Of a DNA stretch of 64,000 bases, positions 26,719 to 34,011 are shown piece after piece. The stretch comes from DAIDKA01 sp036498905 (GTDB lineage Bacteria > Pseudomonadota > Gammaproteobacteria > Steroidobacterales > Steroidobacteraceae). Made by a program: the position numbers and the translations under genes. The notes beneath the pieces are model-generated. The model ran no database searches, was not told the origin of the DNA, and was given only the letters and a program-made list of their open reading frames with translations. The first letter of the stretch is position 1; each line of letters starts with the position of its first letter. The stretch lies in contig DASYER010000126.1 of NCBI GenBank assembly GCA_036498905.1, positions 1-64,000 on the forward strand. The letters are read 5' to 3'.

Positions 26719-27242
26719 CTAGCCAGAGCACGCGCCGGCCTGAGGACGATGAAGATACCCTCGAACTCGAATTGACTGCCGAGGAGATGCGCCGCCTGCG
26801 GGTCGGCAAAGGAGCCCGCGGAAAAAACCTCCTTCAGTGGCCAATGGCCCTGGTCGTGGCCTTGATCGGCATTGCAACGGCAGTGGGCTGGCGTTCGAGT
26901 TTGCCGCATCGTGAAGCGCAGCGGGTGGCACCCGCACCCGTCATCAAGCCGACCCCACCCCCTGCGGCCGCCAAGCCTGCCGCACCCCCGGCGCCGGTTG
27001 CCATTCCGGTTGCCGCGCCAGATGTCGCGGCGACACCGCAGAAAACCCAGGAGCAGCAGGCCTCCCCCATACGGGTGAAGAATCCGTTCGACGCCAAGGA
27101 AGTGTTCGAATTCCCGGCAGGAACCACCCGGGCGCAGGCCCGCGAGAAGATGACGGAACTGTTGCTGCGACGCGCCCTCAGCCGCGGTAGCCCAGGCAAG
27201 GCAGGCGCGCCGGCCAATGCACCGGATGCCGTGAACAAATAA
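26715..27242 (+). CDS. single-pass membrane protein with C-terminal VKNPFD segment, unknown function
   Basis: 175 residues from TTG 26715. Layout: acidic N-terminus with DTLELELTAEEMRRL (14-28), one membrane helix (about 43-60, WPMALVVALIGIATAVGW), a proline/alanine-rich linker (70-115) and a conserved end VKNPFDAKEVFEFPAGT followed by a charged helix (AREKMTELLLRRALSR). The protein at 42829-43407 has the same order and the same two conserved pieces, which supports this start. The C-terminal piece should lie outside the cytoplasm if the N-terminus is inside. No known domain is recognised. It is 11 bases upstream of the pirin gene and probably co-transcribed with it. Confidence 0.72.
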   Translation: MTSQSTRRPEDDEDTLELELTAEEMRRLRVGKGARGKNLLQWPMALVVALIGIATAVGWRSSLPHREAQRVAPAPVIKPTPPPAAAKPAAPPAPVAIPVAAPDVAATPQKTQEQQASPIRVKNPFDAKEVFEFPAGTTRAQAREKMTELLLRRALSRGSPGKAGAPANAPDAVNK

Positions 27243-27253
27243 CGGTCGAACCA

Positions 27254-28282
27254 GTGGTCAATCAAGTAATTCTGCAGATCAGCAAAACCGGCTTCCCGTG
27301 GGCCACGCCGGACCCCTTCCTGTTCTGCGTCTACCATGAGGACGCGTATCCCAAGGGCAACGCGTTGCTGGGACCGGCTGCATCGCTCACCGGCCGCAAC
27401 TTGGGTCAAGACTTCGCCCCCAAGGATGGCTGGCGTATGTATCACGGTCGCACGGTGCCCGGCTTCCCGGCGCATCCGCATCGCGGATTTGAAACCGTAA
27501 CGATCATGCGAAGCGGCTATATCGACCATGCTGATTCGCTCGGTGCCGCAGCCCGTTTCGGCAGTGGCGATGTGCAATGGCTGACCGCGGGTCAAGGCGT
27601 CGTGCATTCGGAGATGTTTCCCTTGCTGCGCGCGAACGAGGCCAACCCACTGGAACTCTTCCAGATCTGGCTCAACCTGCCCAAGCGCAGCAAGATGGCG
27701 CCTGCCTACTTCACGATGCTGTGGTCCGAAGACATCCCCCGCGAAGTCAAAACCGACCCCAGCGGCGCCGTCACGGAAGTCACTTATATCGCCGGTGCCC
27801 CCGCCGCAGGGGCGACGGGCAGTGCGCCGCCTCCACCGCCGGATTCCTGGGCCTCGGACCCCACCGCGGACCTGGCGATCTGGACGATCAAAATGTCGCC
27901 GGGTGCACGCTGGACATTGCCTGCGGCCAGCACCCATCAGCCCCGCAGAACGCTTTACTTCTTCAAGGGCGATACCTTGCAGATCGATCGCCAGTCACTT
28001 CCGGTGCAGTCAACCGTTGAACTCGCCGCGGGACAATCCGTGGAGCTCGGCAACGGCGCCGTACCCGCCGAACTACTGATGCTGCAGGGCCGTCCCATCG
28101 GTGAACCGGTGGCACAACATGGCCCCTTCGTCATGAACACGGAGCAGGAACTCAGACAGGCCTATGCGGATTACCACCGCACGCATTTCGGCGGCTGGCC
28201 CTGGCCGGACGAGGCGCCGGTCCACGGCGCCGATCGCGGCCGGTTTGCGCGACACGCCGACGGCCGACTCGAATCGCGCTAG
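27254..28282 (+). CDS. pirin family protein
   Basis: 342 residues, longer than typical pirin (about 290) owing to an alanine/proline insert (about 180-205). The N-terminal cupin carries the pirin core and metal ligands: PGFPAHPHRGFETVTIMRSGYIDHADSLG (His, His, His) and QWLTAGQGVVHSEMF (His, Glu), plus ELFQIWLNLP. The C-terminal cupin includes GPFVMNTEQELRQAYADYHRTHFGGWPW. Pirins bind iron or other metals; some act as quercetinases, others as redox-sensitive regulators of metabolism. The GTG start has no strong ribosome site, so it may depend on coupling to the preceding gene 11 bases upstream. Confidence 0.88.
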   Translation: MVNQVILQISKTGFPWATPDPFLFCVYHEDAYPKGNALLGPAASLTGRNLGQDFAPKDGWRMYHGRTVPGFPAHPHRGFETVTIMRSGYIDHADSLGAAARFGSGDVQWLTAGQGVVHSEMFPLLRANEANPLELFQIWLNLPKRSKMAPAYFTMLWSEDIPREVKTDPSGAVTEVTYIAGAPAAGATGSAPPPPPDSWASDPTADLAIWTIKMSPGARWTLPAASTHQPRRTLYFFKGDTLQIDRQSLPVQSTVELAAGQSVELGNGAVPAELLMLQGRPIGEPVAQHGPFVMNTEQELRQAYADYHRTHFGGWPWPDEAPVHGADRGRFARHADGRLESR

Positions 28283-28330
28283 CGTAAGCGTTCCGCGCAG
28301 CCCACACCCGCACTGCGCCATTGCGGCGTT

Positions 28331-28363
28331 CGCTTCGCCCGCGAAGCGCGTGCTAGACTTTTT
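28331..28363 (+). terminator. possible rho-independent terminator after pirin
   Basis: Stem CGCTTCG (28331-28337), loop CCCG, stem CGAAGCG (28342-28348), followed after ten bases by a run of six T. The distance to the T-run is longer than usual, so confidence is limited. Confidence 0.4.
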
Positions 28364-28394
28364 TGAAAAGCAATAACCCCATGGGAGTGTGGCC

Positions 28395-29147
28395 ATGGAA
28401 ACCAATTCACCCGCCCTGCGTATTCGGCAGCTGGTCAAGGTATTTACCCGACCGGCAGTGGACCACATAGATCTCACCATCGCGCGCGGCGAATTCTATG
28501 CGCTGCTCGGACCCATCGGCGCCGGCAAGACCACGACGCTGCGCATGATCAGCGGTCTGCTGATTCCGGATCGCGGCAGCATCGAGGTCTTCGGCGTGAA
28601 TGCCGTGACACAGCCGCGCCAGGCCAAGCAGTTGATCGCGTGGCTTCCGGATGAGCCGCTGCTGTACGACAAGCTCACCGCGGCCGAATACCTGGAATTC
28701 ATCGCCGGCCTGTGGGGCATGGATGCGCGCCGCGCCGAGCACAATGCCGCCGAATTGCTGAAGCGGCTGGACCTGTGGCAACACCGCGATGAACGCTGCG
28801 AGGGATTTTCACGCGGCATGAAGCAGAAGGCCGCGCTGGCCGGCGCGCTGCTGCACGAGCCGCAGCTGTTGATTCTGGACGAACCGCTGACAGGGCTCGA
28901 TGCCACCATTGCCCGCGAGGTGAAGGACCTGCTGCTGGAGCGGGCCCGTGCCGGCTGCACCATCATTCTCACGACCCACATCATGGAGGTCGCGGAGCGA
29001 CTCGTCGACCGCATCGGCATCATTCAAAGCGGCCGCATTGTCGCTGAGGGTACTTTGGAGGAGCTGCGCACCCAGGCCGGTCGCTCCAGCGCGACGCTGG
29101 AGGATCTGTTCCTGAGTCTGGTTGCACAGCCGGCCGCCACGTCGTGA
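28395..29147 (+). CDS. ABC-2 type transporter ATP-binding protein
   Basis: 250 residues from ATG 28395 (GGAG seven bases upstream). A single nucleotide-binding domain: Walker A GPIGAGKTT, Q-loop region PDEPLLYDKLTAAEYLEFIAGL, signature FSRGMKQK (the form common in CcmA/NatA-like exporters), Walker B LLILDEPLTGLD and H-loop TTHIMEVAERL. It powers an exporter whose membrane part is the next gene, overlapped by four bases (GTGA). Family members export drugs, peptides, polysaccharides or sodium; nothing here decides the substrate. Confidence 0.92.
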   Translation: METNSPALRIRQLVKVFTRPAVDHIDLTIARGEFYALLGPIGAGKTTTLRMISGLLIPDRGSIEVFGVNAVTQPRQAKQLIAWLPDEPLLYDKLTAAEYLEFIAGLWGMDARRAEHNAAELLKRLDLWQHRDERCEGFSRGMKQKAALAGALLHEPQLLILDEPLTGLDATIAREVKDLLLERARAGCTIILTTHIMEVAERLVDRIGIIQSGRIVAEGTLEELRTQAGRSSATLEDLFLSLVAQPAATS

Positions 29148-30742
29148 CTTTGACGCCCGGCTCAATCCCGTGGCTGATGCGGCACGAGCTTCGCCTCTAT
29201 GCGCGCTCCGGGGTCGTGAAGACTACGAGCCTGACATTTCTGATCATCGCGGAAGTTCTCCTGCACCTGGTTGCAGGTGCCGTGGCTTTGACAGTGCGTG
29301 TGGCCAGTACCCATGCACTTTCCAGCATCCCCGCCGCGGTGCCTATGCTGCTCGTCACCGCTGCACTGGCATTTTGTCTGCTGTTCATGGCCTCGCGCGG
29401 CCTGAACGGCATCGTGCAGGTGCTGTACACCCGCGCCGATCTGGACCTGCTGCTGTCCTCACCGATCGCACCAAGATCGATTATCGGGGTACGCGTAGCC
29501 TCGGTGGCACTGACCGTGACCCTCGAAGTCGCGATGCTGGCATGGCCGTTCGCAAATATGTTCGTGCTGTTTGGCTGGTACGGCTGGGCCAAGCTCTATC
29601 TGCTGATCCCTGCAATCGGGATGCTTGCCACGAGCCTCGGCGTGGTGCTGGCACTGGCCTTGTTCCGGCTGCTTGGACCCAGAACCACGCGCATCGTCGG
29701 CCAGGTGCTGGCCGCGCTGATCGGAATGGGCATCTTCCTGCTGATTCAGCTACCCAATCTCATGCGCCACGGCTCACCGCGCGGCCCCGGCAGCTACAAT
29801 GGATTCGGTGCACTGCTCAGTGCGGATACCGGGCATCTGGGGGCAATCCTCGTTCCCGGCCGGCTGGTGCTCAGCGGCTTCGGGCCGACCATATTGTTCA
29901 CGCTGACCAGCGCCGTGTTGCTGCTGATCACCGTAAGGGCCTTGAGTGGCCGCTTCCTGCGCGCGGCTGCGACGATCGGCAGCATGGGCAGCACCCGCGG
30001 CCGGCGGCACTCGATGCGGCCACTCCGCTTTCGCGGCTCCCTGCGGGTGGTACTGATCGTGAAGGAGCTGCGCCTGATTCGCCGCGACCCGCTATTGCTC
30101 ATGCAGCTGCTGCAACAGAGCATCTACCTCATTCCCATGTGCCTGGTGCTGTGGCGCCAGCCCTTAGGAGGCTCCGGCAAAGTACCCTGGTTGTGGCTGG
30201 CGATGATTCTCGTCTCCGGTACTCTCGCCACCGCACTGGCCTGGATTACCATCGCGGCCGAGGACGCACCGGAGTTGCTGGCAGCCGCTCCACTCACCCG
30301 GGCAATGGTGGTGCGCGCCAAACTCGAAGCGGCCCTGCTACCACTGGCGCCACTGTGGCTGCTGCCCTTGGTGGCCTTGTGGCGCACTCATGTATGGTTC
30401 GCAATTTCACTGGCCCTGTGTGCATTCGGGTGCAGCGTCAGCACTGCCCTTCTGCAGGTGTACCACCCGCCGGGGAAGCGCAATGCCTTCAAGTCGCGAG
30501 GCCGCAGCGCGCCCGGCAAGGGTTTCATTGAAATGGGCGTGATCCTGTGCTGGATCCTGATTTGCGGCCTCGTGACCTGGATCGGTGGAACCGGCGCACG
30601 CCACGCGGTTCCCAACGAGAGCCTCGTCGGGTTGCATCACGCAGCGTTGCTCAACGGATGCGTTGTTCCAGCTGACGCGCCAGCTCGGCAATGTCCTGAA
30701 GGTCCTCGGACTCAAGATCCGCTGCGCCGGCGCGCCGGGTGA
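29144..30742 (+). CDS. ABC-2 type transporter permease
   Basis: 532 residues with about ten to twelve hydrophobic helices, in two similar halves (about 25-250 and 290-490). The start is GTG, overlapping the ATPase stop, so the two are translated together. Arginine-rich tails such as RGRRHSMRPLRFRGSLR sit between halves. It forms the membrane channel of an exporter with the preceding ATPase. The last 92 bases overlap the 3' end of the convergent PilT-like gene on the other strand; the final 30 residues are hydrophilic and may be an extension acquired by stop-codon loss. Confidence 0.85.
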   Translation: MTLTPGSIPWLMRHELRLYARSGVVKTTSLTFLIIAEVLLHLVAGAVALTVRVASTHALSSIPAAVPMLLVTAALAFCLLFMASRGLNGIVQVLYTRADLDLLLSSPIAPRSIIGVRVASVALTVTLEVAMLAWPFANMFVLFGWYGWAKLYLLIPAIGMLATSLGVVLALALFRLLGPRTTRIVGQVLAALIGMGIFLLIQLPNLMRHGSPRGPGSYNGFGALLSADTGHLGAILVPGRLVLSGFGPTILFTLTSAVLLLITVRALSGRFLRAAATIGSMGSTRGRRHSMRPLRFRGSLRVVLIVKELRLIRRDPLLLMQLLQQSIYLIPMCLVLWRQPLGGSGKVPWLWLAMILVSGTLATALAWITIAAEDAPELLAAAPLTRAMVVRAKLEAALLPLAPLWLLPLVALWRTHVWFAISLALCAFGCSVSTALLQVYHPPGKRNAFKSRGRSAPGKGFIEMGVILCWILICGLVTWIGGTGARHAVPNESLVGLHHAALLNGCVVPADAPARQCPEGPRTQDPLRRRAG

Positions 30743-31817
30743 GTGTCGGCACCACTGCCTGACGCCGGACTGCCGCAGCCAGCGGCTCAGCTGCCGGCTT
30801 GATCTCCGGGGCGGTCGATTTCACAGGGATTACCCACTCCTTATTCTGTTCCATCCAGCGTTGATAGCGATCGAATGACCACATTCCCTCCTCGCCCCCG
30901 GACTGGATGACATTGGCGAGGTGGCCGAATTGCCCGGCGCGAATCGTGCCTTTGGCCGCCGAGCTGCTCAGCAGCAGCTCGCAGCGCGGAACGCGCAAGT
31001 GGTGCGCACTTAGAAAATCCAGTCGCTGGCACACCACCCCGACGAGACAGTCGGCCAGTTGCGCACGGATGATGCCCTGAATCTCCGGGGCAAAGGACAT
31101 GCAGATGCGGGCGAGCGCCTCGGCGCAGCTGGCCGAGTGCATCGTCGCCAGGACCAGGTGCCCGGTTTCGGCGGCGTTCAGCGTCAGCCGCATGACTTCC
31201 GCAGTACGCATCTCAGCGATCACCAGCACATCGGGATTTTCGCGCAGCGCATCCGTGATCGCCTGTTCGAAACTGGGTGAGTGGGTGGGCACTTCGCGTT
31301 GCCGGATAAGCGAGCGTCGATTGGTAAAAAGATATTCGAGCGGGCTTTCGAGGCTGATGATGTTGCAGGCCCGGGTCGAGTTGATGTGCTCGACAAGCGC
31401 GGCAAGCGTCGTCGATTTACCGCACCCCGTAGGCCCTGAGATCACGACCAGACCGGAAGTCGCCTCTGTCAGACGATGCAGATCCGGATGCAGATTGCAG
31501 GATTTCAGATCCCTGACAGAGGGCGCCAGCAGTCGCACGGCCAAGGCAACGCCCCGGATGGTTCTGTATGCGTTGATCCGGCAGCGGGTGTCGGCAATAT
31601 CGAGGGAGACATCCGCTGACCCACGCGTGCAAAATACGCCCCAACCCTCATCGCCGAGAAGGTCTCGGACGATCCTCGTAAGTTCGGGAGCAGCGGCCAT
31701 GTCCGCTGTTGACTGCAATGTCCCGCGGATCCGGTAGGCAAGCGCACCACCGCTTTCGACATGCAGATCGCTGGCTCCGAGCTCGCGTCCACGTACTATC
31801 CAGTCCCGGAAGTTCAT
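30651..31817 (-). CDS. PilT/PilU-like type IV pilus retraction ATPase
   Basis: 388 residues from ATG 31817, four bases after the small gene's stop; longer open frames upstream overlap that gene. The N-terminal PAS-like domain (FRDWIVRGRELGASDLHVESGGALAYRIRG) and RecA-like ATPase show Walker A GPTGCGKST, Asp box SLESPLEYLF, Walker B DVLVIAEMR and His box AETGHLVLATMHSAS. The C-terminal tail (about 330-388) is long and basic/alanine-rich, unlike PilT, and closer to PilU-type extensions. No other pilus gene is nearby, so it would act in trans on a pilus encoded elsewhere, or on another secretion-type machine. Confidence 0.85.
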   Translation of the reverse strand: MNFRDWIVRGRELGASDLHVESGGALAYRIRGTLQSTADMAAAPELTRIVRDLLGDEGWGVFCTRGSADVSLDIADTRCRINAYRTIRGVALAVRLLAPSVRDLKSCNLHPDLHRLTEATSGLVVISGPTGCGKSTTLAALVEHINSTRACNIISLESPLEYLFTNRRSLIRQREVPTHSPSFEQAITDALRENPDVLVIAEMRTAEVMRLTLNAAETGHLVLATMHSASCAEALARICMSFAPEIQGIIRAQLADCLVGVVCQRLDFLSAHHLRVPRCELLLSSSAAKGTIRAGQFGHLANVIQSGGEEGMWSFDRYQRWMEQNKEWVIPVKSTAPEIKPAAEPLAAAVRRQAVVPTLTRRAGAADLESEDLQDIAELARQLEQRIR

Positions 31818-31821
31818 GTGA

Positions 31822-32040
31822 CTAAAAGTCTCGAGCCAGTGCCCGATCGATTGCCGATCGGGGCGAACGGCCTTCACTATAGAAGCTGCGCCACGCATCC
31901 CAGTCGACTTCATCGACTTCGATGGCGTGCAGAACACCGATGACGTCCGCGCGCAACAGCGCCACCACCGAATGCTGCCACTGCGCCCAGTGCAATAGGT
32001 TCACATCGCCTGCCCGCACCGCCGACTGCTGCTGATTCAT
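31822..32040 (-). CDS. small conserved protein, unknown function
   Basis: 72 residues from ATG 32040, with GGGTGG about five bases upstream. It is acidic with the tail DEVDWDAWRSFYSEGRSPRSAIDRALARDF. I recall similar short proteins of unknown function (WRPFYEQGRSP type) in Xanthomonadales-related genomes, which supports it being real. It lies four bases upstream of the PilT-like gene, so the two form an operon and translation may be coupled. It could be a partner or regulator of that ATPase, but this is only inferred from position. Confidence 0.65.
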   Translation of the reverse strand: MNQQQSAVRAGDVNLLHWAQWQHSVVALLRADVIGVLHAIEVDEVDWDAWRSFYSEGRSPRSAIDRALARDF

Positions 32041-32099
32041 ACGCGCCACCCAGACTGTTTTCAGTTGGATATGGCGGCGCGCCAAAGGTTCCGGGCGCG

Positions 32100-32975
32100 C
32101 TAGCCATGTCGCATGCGCAGCACCTCTCCCGTTGCAAGCCACGAGCCAGCCAGGATGACTGCAAACGCAGTCAGTCCGCCCACACCCAGTCGCTCGTGGA
32201 GCAGACCCACGCCGAGCAGCGTCGCGATGACGGGATTAATGTAAGTAATGATTGTTGCACGCGAAGCACCGGCATCGCGGACCAGGAAGAACATCAGCAG
32301 CATGGCGACCGCCGTGCACAGTACTCCGAGCACGACGATTGACGACACGGTGACGGCGGAGGGCCAGCGCGCCGGAAGGGTCGCGGCTGCCGGCAACAGC
32401 AACACGGCGCTCGCGACAGCCAGGCTTGCCGCCACCGGCCCGATCGAGTCCAGTCCGCGAAGGTGCTTCTGGATGATGAGCGGGCCCACTGCATAGCCGA
32501 CGGCGGCCACAATCATGCATCCGACACCCGCCCAGCCCAATAGGCCGGAAATAGTGCCGAAGCCGAGGAGCGCGACCACGCCGCACAGACCGAGCACGAG
32601 CCCCAGAGTGCGGCGAGCTCCCAATCTTTCGTGTACGCCGAAGAAGCGGCCGATGAGTGCGACGAGAATGGGTACTCCGGCAATGAGGATGCCGGTCACG
32701 GAGGAGCTGATCCACCGCTCCCCGATGGAGATCGTCGAGAACGGGACCACGAACTCGACTGCAGCGAAGGCGCACACCGCCGCCATACGCGTTTTCAGCG
32801 GACGCAGTGCGCCTCGCTGCCACGCAATGGGCAACAGAATGAGAACCGCGATGGTTACTCGACTCCAGGCAACTACAAATGGCGATAGTTCCTGAACAGC
32901 GAGTCGAATGAAGAAATATGGCAGGCCCCAGATGATGCCCAAGGCGACGAACGCCAGCCAGCCGCGCCAACTCAC
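32100..32975 (-). CDS. EamA/DMT family transporter
   Basis: 291 residues from GTG 32975, which has AAGGAG ten bases upstream; the open frame further upstream overlaps the Fpg-like gene and is not used. Ten predicted helices in two EamA halves: FVALGIIWGLPYFFIRLAVQELSPFVVAWSR (first half) and GWAGVGCMIVAAVGYAVGPLIIQKHL to YINPVIATLLGVGLLHERL (second half). Drug/metabolite transporters of this group move amino acids, metabolites or toxic compounds over the inner membrane. The start is 20 bases after the stop of the glycosylase gene, so they are probably co-transcribed, without obvious functional link. Confidence 0.88.
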   Translation of the reverse strand: MSWRGWLAFVALGIIWGLPYFFIRLAVQELSPFVVAWSRVTIAVLILLPIAWQRGALRPLKTRMAAVCAFAAVEFVVPFSTISIGERWISSSVTGILIAGVPILVALIGRFFGVHERLGARRTLGLVLGLCGVVALLGFGTISGLLGWAGVGCMIVAAVGYAVGPLIIQKHLRGLDSIGPVAASLAVASAVLLLPAAATLPARWPSAVTVSSIVVLGVLCTAVAMLLMFFLVRDAGASRATIITYINPVIATLLGVGLLHERLGVGGLTAFAVILAGSWLATGEVLRMRHG

Positions 32976-32995
32976 GAAATATGAACTCCTTAGAT

Positions 32996-33889
32996 CTACG
33001 ATTCCTGATCGAATCCCGCGAGGGTCTTGGGCCAATCCTGCTTCAGCAGTCGCGACAAGGCGCGATCCGCCAGCAGCCGCCCACCGGTCTGGCAATGCGG
33101 GCAGTAATTGGTCTCGTTGTCGGCGTAACGTATGCGTTGCACGGGCGTGCGACATACGGGGCACGGCTGCCGGAAGCGTCCGTGCACGGCCATATCCGCG
33201 CGAAACGCCGTGACTTTCTCCGGAAACTCCCCGGCGGCATCCCGACGCAGCCGCTCGGTCCACAACTGCATCTGAGCCTGTGTTGCGGCATACAGGTCCG
33301 CGACCGCGGCATCATCGATGCGGCTGGTCAGCATGACCGGCGAGAGCCTGGCGGCGTGCAGGATTTCGTCTGAATAGGCATTGCCTATACCACTGAAGAG
33401 TTTTGGATCGGTCAGCGCACGTTTCAGAGTATGGTTCTCGCTGCGCAGACGATTAGTGAACTGCACAGGGCTCGCCTGCATGATATCGATACCTCCGGGA
33501 TCCTGCTGATGTAACCCGCCCTCCCCCTGCACGAGGTGCAGCGATGCGCGTCGCTTGGTGCCGGCCTCGGTGAGCGTCAGCAGTCCGTTGGTGAATTCCA
33601 GACGCGCCAGCGCAGCGCGCTTTGAGACCGCTGCGCCGCGTGGGAACCAATGCAGGCGACCGGCGATCATCAGATGGAACACCAGCCATAAATCCGCCTC
33701 GAGGCCGATTGCAACGCGCTTGCCGATGCGTCGCACCGCCTTGACGCGCTTCCCCTGGACATCCTGAATGGGCGGCAGCACCGTGCGCAGCAGGAACGGC
33801 GATCCGATGATGACACGCTCTAGAGTGTGGCCGACAACGCGTCGCTCCAGTGCTTCGACATAGACAGTGATATCGGGCAGCTCGGGCAT
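32996..33889 (-). CDS. Fpg/Nei family DNA glycosylase
   Basis: 297 residues. After Met removal the catalytic Pro is followed by the invariant PELPD segment. Other family marks: LWLVFHLMIAGRLHWF, helix-two-turn-helix GIGNAYSDEILHAARLSP, HGRFRQPCPVCRTPVQRIRYADNETNYCPHC zinc finger with four cysteines. It excises oxidised bases and nicks the strand by beta/delta-elimination. The YVEALERRVVGHTLERV helix and FPRGAAVSKRA insert suggest the plant/bacterial MutM-like side branch rather than the canonical housekeeping Fpg, so a second fpg may exist elsewhere in the genome. Confidence 0.9.
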   Translation of the reverse strand: MPELPDITVYVEALERRVVGHTLERVIIGSPFLLRTVLPPIQDVQGKRVKAVRRIGKRVAIGLEADLWLVFHLMIAGRLHWFPRGAAVSKRAALARLEFTNGLLTLTEAGTKRRASLHLVQGEGGLHQQDPGGIDIMQASPVQFTNRLRSENHTLKRALTDPKLFSGIGNAYSDEILHAARLSPVMLTSRIDDAAVADLYAATQAQMQLWTERLRRDAAGEFPEKVTAFRADMAVHGRFRQPCPVCRTPVQRIRYADNETNYCPHCQTGGRLLADRALSRLLKQDWPKTLAGFDQES

Positions 33890-34011
33890 CTGGGTCGCAC
33901 CCGGATTTTGATCTTTTGGGACGCTCTGGCAAGAATAATGAAAGTTTGACCCCGCGTCCCGGGCATGATGATTCTGCCGTTCCTGCGACGTGACGGCGGG
34001 TGGGAGTAACT

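Noticed and set aside
26834..27937. 367-codon minus-strand frame
   Set aside because: Antisense of the VKNPFD and pirin genes; no recognisable domain.
29122..30531. 469-codon plus-strand frame overlapping the ABC permease
   Set aside because: Out-of-frame, Arg/Ala-rich product; the 29144 frame gives clean membrane helices.
32100..33263. 387-residue version of the EamA transporter
   Set aside because: The extra 96 residues overlap the Fpg gene, look like junk and lack a ribosome site; GTG 32975 with AAGGAG gives the usual length.
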